Assembly (NCBI RefSeq): GCF_001676055.1
Contig: NZ_LZEX01000002.1
Location: forward strand, 62,001 to 126,000
DNA from: Morganella psychrotolerans
GTDB taxonomy: Bacteria; Pseudomonadota; Gammaproteobacteria; Enterobacterales; Enterobacteriaceae
DNA: 64,000 nucleotides
Direction: 5' to 3'
Part shown: piece after piece, positions 38,608 through 49,023 of the stretch
Layout of the letters: every line of letters starts with the position of its first letter
Numbering within the stretch: position 1 is the stretch's first letter
Made by a program: the position numbers and the translations under genes
Notes under the pieces: generated by a model
What the model was told of the DNA's origin: nothing
What the model saw: only the letters and a program-made list of their open reading frames with translations
The model's database searches: none

Positions 38608-40235
38608 TGGAGACTCCGTAGAGATTCATTGGATAATTGTAAGCTTTCGCGGAACAGCCCTAACTGTGAGGAACAACTGATACTGGTTGCCAGGTAGTCA
38701 TACTTTGCCGCCACATAATCGCGTCGTGACTGATGCCATTCCTGATCCGCATTCAGCAGATCGATAATACTGCGCTGACCCAGAGCAACGTATTGCTCCT
38801 GATACAGGCGGGTTACATCCTTGAGGGAAAGGTTACGTGAATCCAGTAATTTCATTCGTTCTTCCAGTTCATTAAGCCGGATTTGCTGGTTACGCCAGTT
38901 ATTCTCAACAATATTCTGTGTATGGCGGATTTCTGAATTGGCTGCATTTTCCTGATAAGCCGCCATCCGCTGCTTTGAATTACTGGTATAAAAATTCGAC
39001 AGAGGCACATTGACTGTCAGCTCAACACTGTGGTCTTCGCGCCCGTAACGATCAGTATCTTTTGCATCAAAACGCTGCTGATAAGTGCCCTGCAATCCGA
39101 TACTCGGCATAACTTCACGTTTGGCCACTTCACGGTCACTTTGTGCAATCGTCAGCCCGGCCCTGGCGACCAACACCACAGGAACTGAATTAAAATCAAT
39201 ATTTTGTGCATAGCACTGCCGGCTATATAAAGATGAATCAACCGGCTGCTCTGATAACAGGCTGACAGAAACACCGGTCATCCGGTTCAGATTGAGGATC
39301 TGATTTTCATGTTCAAGCTTCAGCGTATTAAGCTGAAGCTGTGCGCTGTCCTGTCGGGCTTCCGCCTGAACCAAATCGGCACGGGATGCCGCACCCGCTG
39401 CGGTCCGCTCACGGGCAAGGTCGGTAATGTGGCGCACGGAGCTCAGTTGCTCCTCTGCCAGTACGATATATTCCTGATAGCGTTTTATATCGAGATACAG
39501 CATTGCCGTTTTCTCGGCCACTTCATCTGCTGTCACAAACACCCGCAGCATAGACTGATCACTGCGTGCGACTAATGAATCTATCTGTGATGAGACTTTA
39601 CCGAACGAATAGAGCAACTGGCTGACGCTGGCTGTTGCCACATAGCCTTTGTCGCTGTTATTCAGGCTCCGGGAAATTCCTGCCCCCGGTTGCGGATAAT
39701 ATTCAGTTTCTTTCTGATATACCGCTTCCAATTGAGCACGGTATTGGTTAACCAACCCGGACAAACCGGCATCCCAGTCTAACGATTTGACAACCGCATC
39801 CTGCAATGTCATCCCGCCGGGCATGCCGGTCTGCCCGGCAACAACCGGAGCAGAGGTATTAACCGGCCGGGATTTCGGCATATTATTCAAAATTGAGCGC
39901 TGACGGATAATCTCGCTCTCCGGTGCAACCGGATCCCCGGTCAGCGGAACCAATGGCGCCACCAAAGGTACGTCATCCTGTTTTGTGGTAACCACACGTG
40001 CAGACGAAACAATCCGGCGATTCGGGTTTTCCGGCAACGTAGTTATTTCAGGCCGTGTTTTTACCGGCTGCTGTTCTTCACCACTGTCCCCGGTCAGTTC
40101 GGGTTCCTGCTCAATTTCCTGTGCTGCTTTATAACCAAATGCACCGAATGAGACTGCCGCAGAAACCGTATGTATACAAACACCGGTAATAATGGCGGCC
40201 ACAGAAAGGTTACGTACAAACCAATTTACTTTCAC
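38604..40235 (-). CDS. TolC-family outer-membrane channel of type I system
   Basis: 543 residues with a signal peptide (about 1-26). Residues about 27-145 are an unusual Pro/Thr/Glu-rich region before the TolC fold. Two TolC repeats follow (motifs GMTLQDAVVKSL and TRLYQEQYVALGQRSIIDLLNADQ, the latter typical of LapE/TolC proteins). It is the first gene of the exporter operon. The disordered N-terminal extension is longer than usual and might sit in the periplasm. Confidence 0.92.
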   Translation of the reverse strand: MKVNWFVRNLSVAAIITGVCIHTVSAAVSFGAFGYKAAQEIEQEPELTGDSGEEQQPVKTRPEITTLPENPNRRIVSSARVVTTKQDDVPLVAPLVPLTGDPVAPESEIIRQRSILNNMPKSRPVNTSAPVVAGQTGMPGGMTLQDAVVKSLDWDAGLSGLVNQYRAQLEAVYQKETEYYPQPGAGISRSLNNSDKGYVATASVSQLLYSFGKVSSQIDSLVARSDQSMLRVFVTADEVAEKTAMLYLDIKRYQEYIVLAEEQLSSVRHITDLARERTAAGAASRADLVQAEARQDSAQLQLNTLKLEHENQILNLNRMTGVSVSLLSEQPVDSSLYSRQCYAQNIDFNSVPVVLVARAGLTIAQSDREVAKREVMPSIGLQGTYQQRFDAKDTDRYGREDHSVELTVNVPLSNFYTSNSKQRMAAYQENAANSEIRHTQNIVENNWRNQQIRLNELEERMKLLDSRNLSLKDVTRLYQEQYVALGQRSIIDLLNADQEWHQSRRDYVAAKYDYLATSISCSSQLGLFRESLQLSNESLRSLQ

Positions 40236-40784
40236 TGCTCAGACCTTTTATGCTGACGAATACCGGTGAATACATAAAAATGAAAACGAAACAGATCCTG
40301 ATACAGTTACACTGTGACAGGTAAACGCATTTCCGGCCGGAATAATTATGATTATCAGCCTGCGGACTATTCTGAGAACAAAGAAAGCCATCAGACTAAT
40401 GAACAGCCCGGAGATATTGCAGGTGCGCCATAACCTTGTCTGCGCAATAATTCAGAGTGCAATATCCTGCTCCGGGAAAATTACTGAATAGCGGGTAGCT
40501 TATCAAAAAGCAGCAGGGATTTTCCGGCGATAGTGATAACATAAAATGTTAATATCAGGTTGAATAACCTGTCATCCGATCCGCAAACAAAAATATATTT
40601 TGCAAATGATTTTTATTATTTCTGAACATGATATTTTAACTTAGCCGTTAAAATGCAGTGCTGTTTCAAATAACATCAAAGAAAAACAACCTTACAATAT
40701 AAGACATCATTATGTGATGAATAACTGAGTAACCACAGTATTCATCACATAACGACTGACTAATATAACGGAGAAACAATAAAA
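40236..40784. other. Intergenic region upstream of exporter operon
   Basis: About 550 bases without a convincing gene. It must contain the promoter of the TolC-ABC-HlyD operon (minus strand). I see no clear -10/-35 pair, hairpin or repeat. Confidence 0.5.
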
Positions 40785-41349
40785 TCAGCGGCCACAATAA
40801 TATTTTGCTGCATTATAAGCATCAGTACCGGGAAACACTGATACCTTTTCAAGGTTATCGATATTATAGTTATCAAGTTTAAGCTTGCGACTGTAGATAA
40901 TATTGTTATTCATCAGATAGGTTTTAGATAACTGATAACCACTGAAATCGTGGCAATCCATCACCCAGGTATCGATGACCCGGTTGAAGTATATTCCACT
41001 TGGTTTACCTTCTTTCTTAAATTCAACTTTTTTATCACCAACCCCCTGAGTCATAAAAGAAAATTTAACCTTACGGTCGGCATTCTCTGTAGGAATGTTT
41101 TGTGTGAAAAAAAGACTAAATTCATTTTTGCTGTCACGCATACCGGAATCAGTCCATTCCGTATTGAGAAGACTGGTCGTATTCGTATTTGCAGCCGGTT
41201 TTGGTGTTATTCCTGAATTGACCGAATCGGGTACATTAATTTGCTCAGATGCAGCAACCTGCGCCGGGACGGATTTAAGGAATTTCTCTGCTGAAGCAAA
41301 AAAAACTGACAGCCGTTAATGAAAATAAAAGTACACTGCGTCGCATCAT
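40785..41349 (-). CDS. Small secreted/periplasmic protein, frame broken in signal region
   Basis: About 187 residues when restored, not recognised. The start at 41349 (MMRRSVLLFSLTAVSFF) is a signal peptide that runs out of frame in a T8 run (41305-41298 on the minus strand). Removing one T gives FFASAEKFLKSVPAQV, a good cleavage site, and reads through the Ser/Asn/Thr-rich segment into a frame ending TDAYNAAKYYCGR at 40785. The later part has alternating strands and two Cys (a DCHDF motif and the CGR end) that could pair. It lies upstream of the exporter operon but is separated by 550 bases. Confidence 0.65.
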
Positions 41350-41668
41350 TATACTTACTCTGTTCATAAGTGTTAATATCCATATATTATAACTTCCGTC
41401 GTCTGACAGAATAGTGTAAAAAAACAAACCCCGTTCACCTGAAACATCAGGGTAACACGATTAATAACAATACAATCCGACCATTGTATTATATTGCTAT
41501 ATATTTTTCACTCTCTACAGATGAAATTAACATCACAATATGAACAGATGAATTATGTATTAATAGTTAATATGTCAGTAATCACATAATTACCATTAAC
41601 AATATAAACAAAAAAACCAATAATTAGCATTGATTTAATTAAAAAATATTAATTTATATTAATCAAGA
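41350..41668. other. AT-rich spacer, no gene
   Basis: About 320 very AT-rich bases between the small secreted protein and the CvaA fragment. The missing rest of the CvaA-like gene is not here in any frame that I can read. Confidence 0.5.
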
Positions 41669-42061
41669 TTAATATATTTTAATAACTCTGGTTGAGATCT
41701 GCCCCGGGTGATCCTGACGCATAACGGGTATGATCATGTCGGTGATACACTGTAGCTGGTTTTGTATTTCACGCCGTTGGTTATCACTCACCACACCACT
41801 GGTTGTCGCTTTATTAATATCAATAATATAAATAGGATCATTTTTTCTGACAGCCTGCCCTTCGCGGACATATTGCTGCGTAATAAATCCCTGAACGCCC
41901 ACACAAACATTGGCAGCACGCGGGTAAGCAGAGACTTCACCGGTTGCATTTATCTGACGGGTATAATATCGGCCTCTGCCTGTCGGCATCAGGTCATTCA
42001 AGACATTTAGTATCAGCAGGCAAAATAAAAAATGGGAACTCATAAAATAATGAGGCCCCAT
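41669..42061 (-). pseudogene. CvaA-like microcin export adaptor, N-terminal fragment
   Basis: 130 residues that follow the N-terminus of CvaA, the membrane fusion protein of the colicin V/microcin V exporter. The sequence YTRQINATGEVSAYPRAANV, GVQGFITQQYVREGQ and the motif PIYIIDINKATTSGVVSDN align well with CvaA as I know it. The usual protein is over 400 residues; here the coiled coil and C-terminal half are missing and the frame ends in unrelated sequence. It lies 50 bases after the microcin-like gene on the same strand, so it is the remains of a microcin export operon. No cvaB-type peptidase exporter is present. Confidence 0.82.
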
Positions 42062-42113
42062 AATTTATGATATTGACAATAATAATGCCAATACAATTAA
42101 TCAGTAATATTGA

Positions 42114-42386
42114 TTAACCAAGCAGCTTTTTAAATAAGCCGCCAACACCAGGAAGAGAAGTTAAGCGGGTTTCAATTTTTGCTCCGATGCTTGCACCAAT
42201 CTGTGAACCCAGATCTTTACCTAAGCCCGCATATTTTTCAGCAATATTAATTGTACCCAGAACCGGTAATTTTACGAATGCCTGAAATGCTGCATCACCA
42301 GTTTTACCGCCAAATCCAACTAAAGCATCTTTAATAAAACCAGCACCAGATGCATTTTCGATTTCCTGAAGATTTAATTCTCTCAT
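42114..42386 (-). CDS. Class II microcin-like precursor with double-glycine-type leader
   Basis: 90 residues from the ATG at 42386, chosen because AAAGGG lies eight bases upstream; an ATG at 42404 precedes that ribosome site. The leader MRELNLQEIENASGA closely resembles the microcin V leader (MRxLxLxELxxxSGG), with Gly-Ala in place of Gly-Gly at the predicted cut. The mature part of about 75 residues is Gly-rich, Cys-free and basic, with an amphipathic end (GGLFKKLLG). It would be secreted by a C39-peptidase exporter. The CvaA-like remnant is directly downstream, but no immunity gene was recognised. Confidence 0.78.
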   Translation of the reverse strand: MRELNLQEIENASGAGFIKDALVGFGGKTGDAAFQAFVKLPVLGTINIAEKYAGLGKDLGSQIGASIGAKIETRLTSLPGVGGLFKKLLG

Positions 42387-42404
42387 TACAAATATCCCTT
42401 TCAT

Positions 42405-43125
42405 TGTTAGTTAAATGGCGTCATTAATACCTGAGCCTGTATTTATTTTAAATGAAACCATAACTAATAATGAATAGAGAAAAACACGTAATAAAAAAAA
42501 GGCACAGAGTTATCTTATTTTTATCCGCTACGAATATACATCGACCTTCACGAGGAAATATTCTTTAATTATCATATGTATATAGATGTAAATTATGTTT
42601 CATATTATTTCAGTGTGTATATTTCAACCTACGGAGTAATAACTACGTATTTATCTCCAATACATAATTTAATGTAAAGATTTTACCCTTTTCGCAATAA
42701 AAAAAAAATGCCCGACCATAATACAACCAAAAACTGTAACTATACGAAAATCACTATATAAAGAGATATACATAAGTATATAATGTTCAGACAAAATAGC
42801 AGAGACAATTAAGAAAAATACAGAACTAATAAATTACCCTTAATGATTTAGCGTAAACTTATTTATAGCATTTATCTGCGTAATACAGACTATTCTTATG
42901 AAATAAGACGATACCCTGTACAATACAGGATACCAGAAGTATAGCTTACTAATAAAATTACAGTATAAATAGATAAGTGAATATCCGGATAATAACTAAT
43001 ATATACCGCCACCCGTGATAGCATGGCTATTATTTATATCCTTATTCATTCATACTTAATTCCGTCTGTTGGTCATATAATTTATCTGTGTCTGCCTTCC
43101 CTTGCCGCCCGTCAACTGAAAAAAC
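42405..43125. promoter_or_regulatory. Upstream region of microcin-like gene
   Basis: About 720 AT-rich bases with no credible gene. It should contain the promoter of the microcin-like gene. No Fur-box-like inverted repeat was clear by eye. An immunity protein could be as small as 70 residues; I found no membrane-helix-rich frame with a good ribosome site here. Confidence 0.45.
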
Positions 43126-43159
43126 AAAAAAACCGCCATACATCTGTGTATAGCGGTTT
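43126..43159 (-). terminator. Terminator of SPFH gene
   Basis: On the minus strand AAACCGCTATACA, CAGA loop, TGTATGGCGGTTT (one mismatch) followed by a T-rich tract, about 36 bases after the stop of the SPFH gene. Confidence 0.88.
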
Positions 43160-43195
43160 CGTAACGGATATGACTCTTCTTTATTCTTTGTTTTC

Positions 43196-44167
43196 TTACT
43201 GCTGACTGCGCATATCCATGATCATTTTGCCGTCATAATCAGCACCAACAACAATATTAGGGACTTCACCTTTGTATTTATGTGCTTTCACCTGCTCAAT
43301 CTCCAATTGCTTCCAACTGATCATTTCACGGGTAATAGTGCGTTGTAATATGGCGTTACCTTCGGCTTCTTTCTGAGCGGCATACAATCTTGCATCGGCT
43401 TCCTGACGCATAGCAAATGAGCTGGCCTGTGCATTTCGTTCACGGGCTATCGCCTGTTGTTCTGAAGATTCACGCTCAGCTTCTGCAATAACTACTTTTT
43501 TCTGCGCTAATTCACGCTCTTTCTCTGCTTCTGCTTTTGCCTGGTTTATTTGTTCCTGGCGCATTTTGGTATTCACTACCTGCTCCTGAACAACTTCCGG
43601 CAACGTAATATCCTGGATCATAATTTCTTTGATAGTATAACCATAAGGTGAGGCATAGCCCTGTATCGCATCACGGATAGATTCCTGTAATTTACGCTGT
43701 GTATCCGCAGTGTATAAATCCTGTGCATTGGCCACATCTTTGCCGAATTCAAGAATAGTGGAGATCAATTTCTGGCGGACATATTTATCCAGCGCTTCAC
43801 TTTCTGTCCCGCCATTAATCCGCAAGATTGGTGCTTTTGCCCCATCAAACTGCAACATAACGGTAATATCCACGATGGATTTTAATTTATCCTGCGAGGG
43901 TACACGTAACTCTTTCAGTGATACGCGGATATCTTTTGTCGAATAGGTATCAAATACCATAAACGGGTTTATCGGAAAATGCAGCCCTGCGTCATACGCT
44001 ACCGGATTGACCTTCCCTAAAAATGTACCCACTTTTACCGAGCCATCCTGCACAATCGTATACGAATTAAAACCGGTTATCCCCATAACAAGAAGGATTG
44101 CCGCAATAACAACCAATTTAATCACTGATTTCAGTTTGACTGTATTCCCTGCCTGCATCATTTGCAT
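43196..44167 (-). CDS. Prohibitin/SPFH-domain membrane protein
   Basis: 323 residues. One N-terminal membrane helix (about 14-32), then an SPFH/Band 7 domain (about 38-200) with GSVKVGTFLGKVNPVAYDAG, and a long Ala/Glu/Gln/Arg coiled coil (about 205-285). This is the layout of HflK/HflC and prohibitin-like proteins that scaffold membrane proteases. The gene is isolated, with its own terminator. It lacks partners such as hflK/hflC or a NfeD-type protein. Confidence 0.9.
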   Translation of the reverse strand: MQMMQAGNTVKLKSVIKLVVIAAILLVMGITGFNSYTIVQDGSVKVGTFLGKVNPVAYDAGLHFPINPFMVFDTYSTKDIRVSLKELRVPSQDKLKSIVDITVMLQFDGAKAPILRINGGTESEALDKYVRQKLISTILEFGKDVANAQDLYTADTQRKLQESIRDAIQGYASPYGYTIKEIMIQDITLPEVVQEQVVNTKMRQEQINQAKAEAEKERELAQKKVVIAEAERESSEQQAIARERNAQASSFAMRQEADARLYAAQKEAEGNAILQRTITREMISWKQLEIEQVKAHKYKGEVPNIVVGADYDGKMIMDMRSQQ

Positions 44168-45085
44168 TCACTTATCCCCATAAGATAATTCTTAGTTAAA
44201 AAGTCATTTTTATAAAAACTAACATCAACATCTTAATTAATAACAAAAGGTATGATTTTTACGTATCATCATTAATAAAATACAGTAAATACGGAAGTAT
44301 CGCGAAAAAATTTAACAGAGACTGTTTTTAAGATAAATTTCCGGCTTTTACCTGGTCACAAAACAACCAATATACAAAAATACAATGCAATTAATTACCC
44401 ATGTTACGGGTTAATACAGTTTAATATGTAAACAAAAATATGACGATGAATTATATCCACATGAAAACAAGATAAAAAAAAACAAACATGAATAAAATGA
44501 AATTAAATATGACATAAATAAACACCACCTGACACATTCACTTACAGTGATTACAGAGGAAATATGTCTGTATATAACAAAATATGAATGCCACGATTTA
44601 TCAGGGTTTTATTCTGTATGTGCAAAATCGGATGTAAAAATGAATTATATATCACTGTTAAATTATAAGTTATAGACTTTACTTATCATGTCATATTCCA
44701 TAAGTAATTAATTTAACTAATTTAACGCGTTAATTGTAAATTTACACTACTCTTCGGTTTTCTGTGAAATGCAAACGGCAACTCTTGATAGTTGTAAAAA
44801 TACTTACTACAATGATTATGAATTCAGGTTTGATTTATTTTATATTCACCTGATCGTATTCATCTGAAATAACATAATGACATTAGCTGTTTTTAAATAA
44901 TATGTATTAAATATAATTTATTACCTATGCATTTCAACGCTGAATGAATTTCCACCCTATTTAATCGACCATTAATTACATTGATAGCATTCTTTACTCT
45001 CCTGTATTACAGATATATTCATGCATTACAGCAGGTAATTTCAGTCATTACGTTATTAACTATTTTATATAAACAGGAATTAAAA
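44168..45085. promoter_or_regulatory. AT-rich control region of second fimbrial operon
   Basis: About 920 bases without a gene between divergently transcribed SPFH and pilin genes. It includes a short palindrome TTAACGCGTTAA at 44722-44733. I found no pair of long inverted repeats nor a recombinase gene that would suggest an invertible promoter. The ribosome site for the pilin (AGGAAT) is at 45075-45080. Confidence 0.5.
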
Positions 45086-45652
45086 ATGAAAAAAACACTT
45101 ATTGTGATTATTACCGCAGCGTGTGCAACATCTGCTTTTGCCGCGTCTGACAATACTGTTCGTTTCAGAGGTGAAGTAGCTAATCAAACATGCTCCCTGG
45201 ATATCAATGGTACAGAGAAAAGCCCGATTGTATTACTGCCTACCGTATCTCTGAATGAATTTAAAGATGGCGCTACTATTACTACGGGTAAAACTGCCGG
45301 GGATACAGAGTTTACAATTAATGTCAGTGGCTGTTCTCCGACAAAAACAGGCGACAATCCTAATGATATGGAAACGTCATTACATATTGCATTTGTCGGT
45401 AACGCTGTCACTACTGCTAATAATCTGGGTAATACCGGTGATGCTGCCGGCGTCTCTATTCAGTTAACGGACAACGATATCCCGTTTAAATTTACCTCAG
45501 GTGATTTAGTTAAGTCTTCACAACCGGTTACTATTGCTGATGATGGTTCAGTAGCACCTATTACTTATGTTGCCCGCTATTATGCGGAAAATAGCACTAT
45601 TACTGCCGGTACTGTTATGGCCAGCGCACAATATGCCATTACCTATAAATAA
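45086..45652 (+). CDS. Major fimbrial subunit, second operon
   Basis: 188 residues from the ATG at 45086 (MKKTLIVIITAACATSAFA), which has a ribosome site and a clean signal peptide; the longer frame from 44981 is not supported. Pilin Cys pair, RFRGEVANQTCSLDI, and the C-terminal donor strand SAQYAITYK. It heads an operon pilin-chaperone-usher-adhesin-chaperone. There is 84 bases to the next gene, with a stem-like GGCGCTC/GAGCGCC pair that may cause partial termination. Confidence 0.93.
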   Translation: MKKTLIVIITAACATSAFAASDNTVRFRGEVANQTCSLDINGTEKSPIVLLPTVSLNEFKDGATITTGKTAGDTEFTINVSGCSPTKTGDNPNDMETSLHIAFVGNAVTTANNLGNTGDAAGVSIQLTDNDIPFKFTSGDLVKSSQPVTIADDGSVAPITYVARYYAENSTITAGTVMASAQYAITYK

Positions 45653-45736
45653 CATTAAATCACCAACAATAATTTACCAAATATAATAATCGGCGCTCAT
45701 CAAAATACAGACAGAGCGCCGCTGTAAGGCAATTTT

Positions 45737-46444
45737 ATGAAAAAATCACTTATTTTAAGTACACTGTGTTTGCTCACCTCTTTTTATGCCGGTGCCAGTG
45801 TCACAATGCTAGGTAACCGTATTATCTATGCTGAAGAGAACCGGGATAAAACATTACTCTTCTCAAATGATAATGAAACGCCGTCATTAGTGCAGATCTG
45901 GACAGATATCAATGATCCAAAATCCACACCGGAAAATGCAGATGGTCCGTTTGTTGCGGTTCCGGCTATTTTTAATATTACTGAACATAATAAGCAAAAT
46001 GTAAAACTGACGTTTACCGGAAGTAAATTACCTGACGATCGTGAAAGTGTATTTTATTTTAATTATCTGAGCATTCCTTCCGTTAAAAAAGAAGATGCCG
46101 ATAAAAATAAGCTCATGATTGTTGTCACTAATCGCCTGAAATTATTTTATCGTCCGGCTGCTATCGGAAATGAAACAAATAGCGTCATTGATAAGCTGGA
46201 ATTTACCCGTAATGGCAGCAATCTTGATGTTCGTAACCCGACGCCCTTTCATGCCAGTATTTCATTTGTCACTCTGTCAAATGGTAAGCAACGTCAACAA
46301 ATAGACAATACCGACATGATCCCGCCTTTCTCTGTTGCAAAGTGGCCACTGACCGCCGGCTATAAAACAGGGAAAGTGACTGTCAGCTTAGGCGCTATTA
46401 ATGATTATGGTGTCGAAAAAACACGCACAATTGATTTACCCTGA
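45737..46444 (+). CDS. Periplasmic fimbrial chaperone, second operon
   Basis: 235 residues with a signal peptide. It has the PapD pattern: GNRIIYAEENRDKTLLFSN, the DDRESVFYFNYLSIP motif, and KLFYRPAAI. It follows the pilin by 84 bases and precedes the usher by about ten. Confidence 0.95.
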   Translation: MKKSLILSTLCLLTSFYAGASVTMLGNRIIYAEENRDKTLLFSNDNETPSLVQIWTDINDPKSTPENADGPFVAVPAIFNITEHNKQNVKLTFTGSKLPDDRESVFYFNYLSIPSVKKEDADKNKLMIVVTNRLKLFYRPAAIGNETNSVIDKLEFTRNGSNLDVRNPTPFHASISFVTLSNGKQRQQIDNTDMIPPFSVAKWPLTAGYKTGKVTVSLGAINDYGVEKTRTIDLP

Positions 46445-46455
46445 CTATTACTGAA

Positions 46456-49020
46456 ATGATGGCCAATAATATGAAATACATCATTACTTATTCCGCTCGT
46501 TATAAAATTGCACTGTTTCTGCTGGGCTGCAGCCTCAGCAGTTTACACTCTGCACGCGCGGGTGATGATGACGATTACTATTTTGATCCGTCACTTATCA
46601 GGGGAACGGCTCTGTCAAATAATGCTTTACAGGCTTTTGATACCAAAAACAGCATTCCTGCCGGCATCTATAAAATTGAATTACTGGTTAACGAAAAATT
46701 TATCGCGCAGCTCTCTGTCTCTTTTAAAAATGAAAAGAACGGAAAAATTGCTGCCTGCCTGACACCGGATCAAATCGAATTATTAGGGTTAAAAACAGCA
46801 CCTGAACTGTCAGGTAATACCGAGTGTTATTTTTCCGGAGAAATCGGGGAGAATATTACCAGCCGTTTTAATCATGCTGAACTTAAGCTGAACTTTACCA
46901 TCCCTCAGGCCATGCTGGTCAGCCACCTTCAGCAGCGTATTGCGCAGGAAAGTCTGGACAGCGGGGAAACAATGCTGTTTGCCAACTATAATCTTAATCA
47001 GTACCACGTCAGTTACCGGAACGACAGAGTCAGTGATATGGACTCAACTTATCTGAGCCTCAATGGCGGGTTCAATTTAGGTCTGTGGAATTTCCGCCAG
47101 GAAAGCCAATATAACTGGTCAAAAAATACCGGTGGCAAATGGAACACCAGCCGGCGTTATATTCAGCGCGCTATTTATGAAATAGGCAGCCAGTTATTAA
47201 TAGGTGAAGGATTTACCTCCGGTAATTTTTTATCCGGTATGGGATTCACAGGTGTCCGTCTGAGTACAGACGAAAGAATGCTGCCAAATAATGAACGCGG
47301 ATACGCCCCGAGAATTCAGGGAATAGCAAACAGTAATGCAAAAGTCGCTGTCTGGCAGGGAAACCAGCAAATTTATGCCACAACCGTGGCTCCGGGACCT
47401 TTTGAAATAAATGACCTTTACTCAACAAACTATGCCGGTGACCTGAGGGTTGAAGTAACAGAAGCTGACGGCAGCATAAACAGTTTTATTGTTCCCTTTT
47501 CGGCGGTTCCCGAATCAGTCAGGCCCGGCAGTACAAAATACTCGGTGACACTGGGAGAAACCCGCTTTACTGATCGTAATGATAATTTCAGTGAGGTGGT
47601 CGTACAACATGGTCTGACAAACCAGGTCACACTGAATGTTGCTAATCAGCTGGCAAAGGGGTATCAGGCGATTATGGCAGGCGGCGTACACACAAACCGT
47701 TTCGGTGCATTTAGTTTCAATGCCACGCTATCCAATGCGAAACTCCCCGGTAATACAGAAACCGGCTGGCGGTTTCATGCATCATACAGCAAAACATTCC
47801 AACCGACCGATACCTCCGTGACGCTATCCAGCTACCATTATTCCACCAATGGTTTCCGGACACTTAATGACAAACTGAGTGCAGATTATTTATCTGACAA
47901 TCATGTTTCTGACTGGGAATCCCGGATCCTGCGCCAGCGCTCGCGCTTTGATATTACGCTGAACCAAAACCTGAATCAGTTTGGTAACCTCGGGTTATCC
48001 GCCTCACGGGAAAACTATCATAATTCCGGAGAGAAAAATGATCAGCTTCAGCTCTCCTGGAACAAAGTATTTGATAACAGTATATCTGTGAATTTATCCG
48101 TTGCCAGAATGACAAATGCACAGGCAGGTGACGAATATCAGTCCGGATACGCAAACAGTGGCGGAAAAGGTCAGAACTTTGTTTCTTTCGGTATCAGTAT
48201 GCCTCTCGGCAGCCAGTTATATTCCCCGAACATAGCGTTTTCCTCTAACCATAGCCAGGGAAAAAATGATTACCAGACTAATCTGTCCGGTCTGACTGGT
48301 CCGGAAAACCAGCCAATCAGTTACGGGCTCAGCTATATTGCAGACAACCAGATAAGTAACGGAACCGTTTCCGGCGCACTGCAAACACAATTACCGCTGA
48401 CCAATCTGCGTGTTGGTGCATCAAAGGGGCAGAATTACTGGCAGGCATCCGCCGGCGCACAGGGCAGCCTGGTATTGCACCGTGGCGGGATCACGGCAGG
48501 CCCGTATCTCGGTGATACATTTGCGCTTATTGAAGCAGAAGGCGCCAAAGGCGCCACCGTTGTCAGCCGCAGCGGAACAACCATTAACAGTGCCGGTTAT
48601 GCACTGGTACCGTCACTGGTACCTTATCAATACAACTCGGTTATGCTGAGCAGTGAAGGTATTGATGCACAGGCAGAAATCCGCCAGCCGGAGAAAAAAA
48701 CCGCGCCTTATGGCGGAGCAATGCTCCGGCTTAAATATGACACACATTATGGTCAGCCGGTTCTTATCACACTGCTGCGCAAAACAACCGCAACAATCCC
48801 GATGGGCAGCCGGGTACTTGATGAAAATGATCATGTACTGGGAATGGTGGGTCAGGCTAATCAGCTCTATTTCCGGGCAGAAAAACCGGAAGGAAAGCTA
48901 CGGATTGTCTGGGGAACCGGTGCAGCAGAGGCGTGTACCACCCACTACCGGCTAGCGGATGACAAACCCGCACCTTTGGTCTCAATGGCGCTGACGTGTC
49001 AGCCGACAACGGAACAATAA
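46456..49020 (+). CDS. Fimbrial usher, second operon
   Basis: 854 residues with signal peptide. The N-terminal domain begins YYFDPSLIRGTALSNNALQAF; the barrel and plug include PGPFEINDLYSTNYAGDL and DGSINSFIVPF; the C-terminal domain has GAAEACTTHYRL. Complete and undamaged. The following gene starts three bases after the stop. Confidence 0.95.
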   Translation: MMANNMKYIITYSARYKIALFLLGCSLSSLHSARAGDDDDYYFDPSLIRGTALSNNALQAFDTKNSIPAGIYKIELLVNEKFIAQLSVSFKNEKNGKIAACLTPDQIELLGLKTAPELSGNTECYFSGEIGENITSRFNHAELKLNFTIPQAMLVSHLQQRIAQESLDSGETMLFANYNLNQYHVSYRNDRVSDMDSTYLSLNGGFNLGLWNFRQESQYNWSKNTGGKWNTSRRYIQRAIYEIGSQLLIGEGFTSGNFLSGMGFTGVRLSTDERMLPNNERGYAPRIQGIANSNAKVAVWQGNQQIYATTVAPGPFEINDLYSTNYAGDLRVEVTEADGSINSFIVPFSAVPESVRPGSTKYSVTLGETRFTDRNDNFSEVVVQHGLTNQVTLNVANQLAKGYQAIMAGGVHTNRFGAFSFNATLSNAKLPGNTETGWRFHASYSKTFQPTDTSVTLSSYHYSTNGFRTLNDKLSADYLSDNHVSDWESRILRQRSRFDITLNQNLNQFGNLGLSASRENYHNSGEKNDQLQLSWNKVFDNSISVNLSVARMTNAQAGDEYQSGYANSGGKGQNFVSFGISMPLGSQLYSPNIAFSSNHSQGKNDYQTNLSGLTGPENQPISYGLSYIADNQISNGTVSGALQTQLPLTNLRVGASKGQNYWQASAGAQGSLVLHRGGITAGPYLGDTFALIEAEGAKGATVVSRSGTTINSAGYALVPSLVPYQYNSVMLSSEGIDAQAEIRQPEKKTAPYGGAMLRLKYDTHYGQPVLITLLRKTTATIPMGSRVLDENDHVLGMVGQANQLYFRAEKPEGKLRIVWGTGAAEACTTHYRLADDKPAPLVSMALTCQPTTEQ

Positions 49021-49023
49021 TAA

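Noticed and set aside
43023-43205. 60-residue membrane-like frame near the microcin gene, possible immunity protein
   Set aside because: It runs through the SPFH terminator, has no ribosome site and is oriented away from the microcin gene.
44168-45085. Invertible fimbrial promoter
   Set aside because: No pair of matching long inverted repeats and no recombinase gene nearby.
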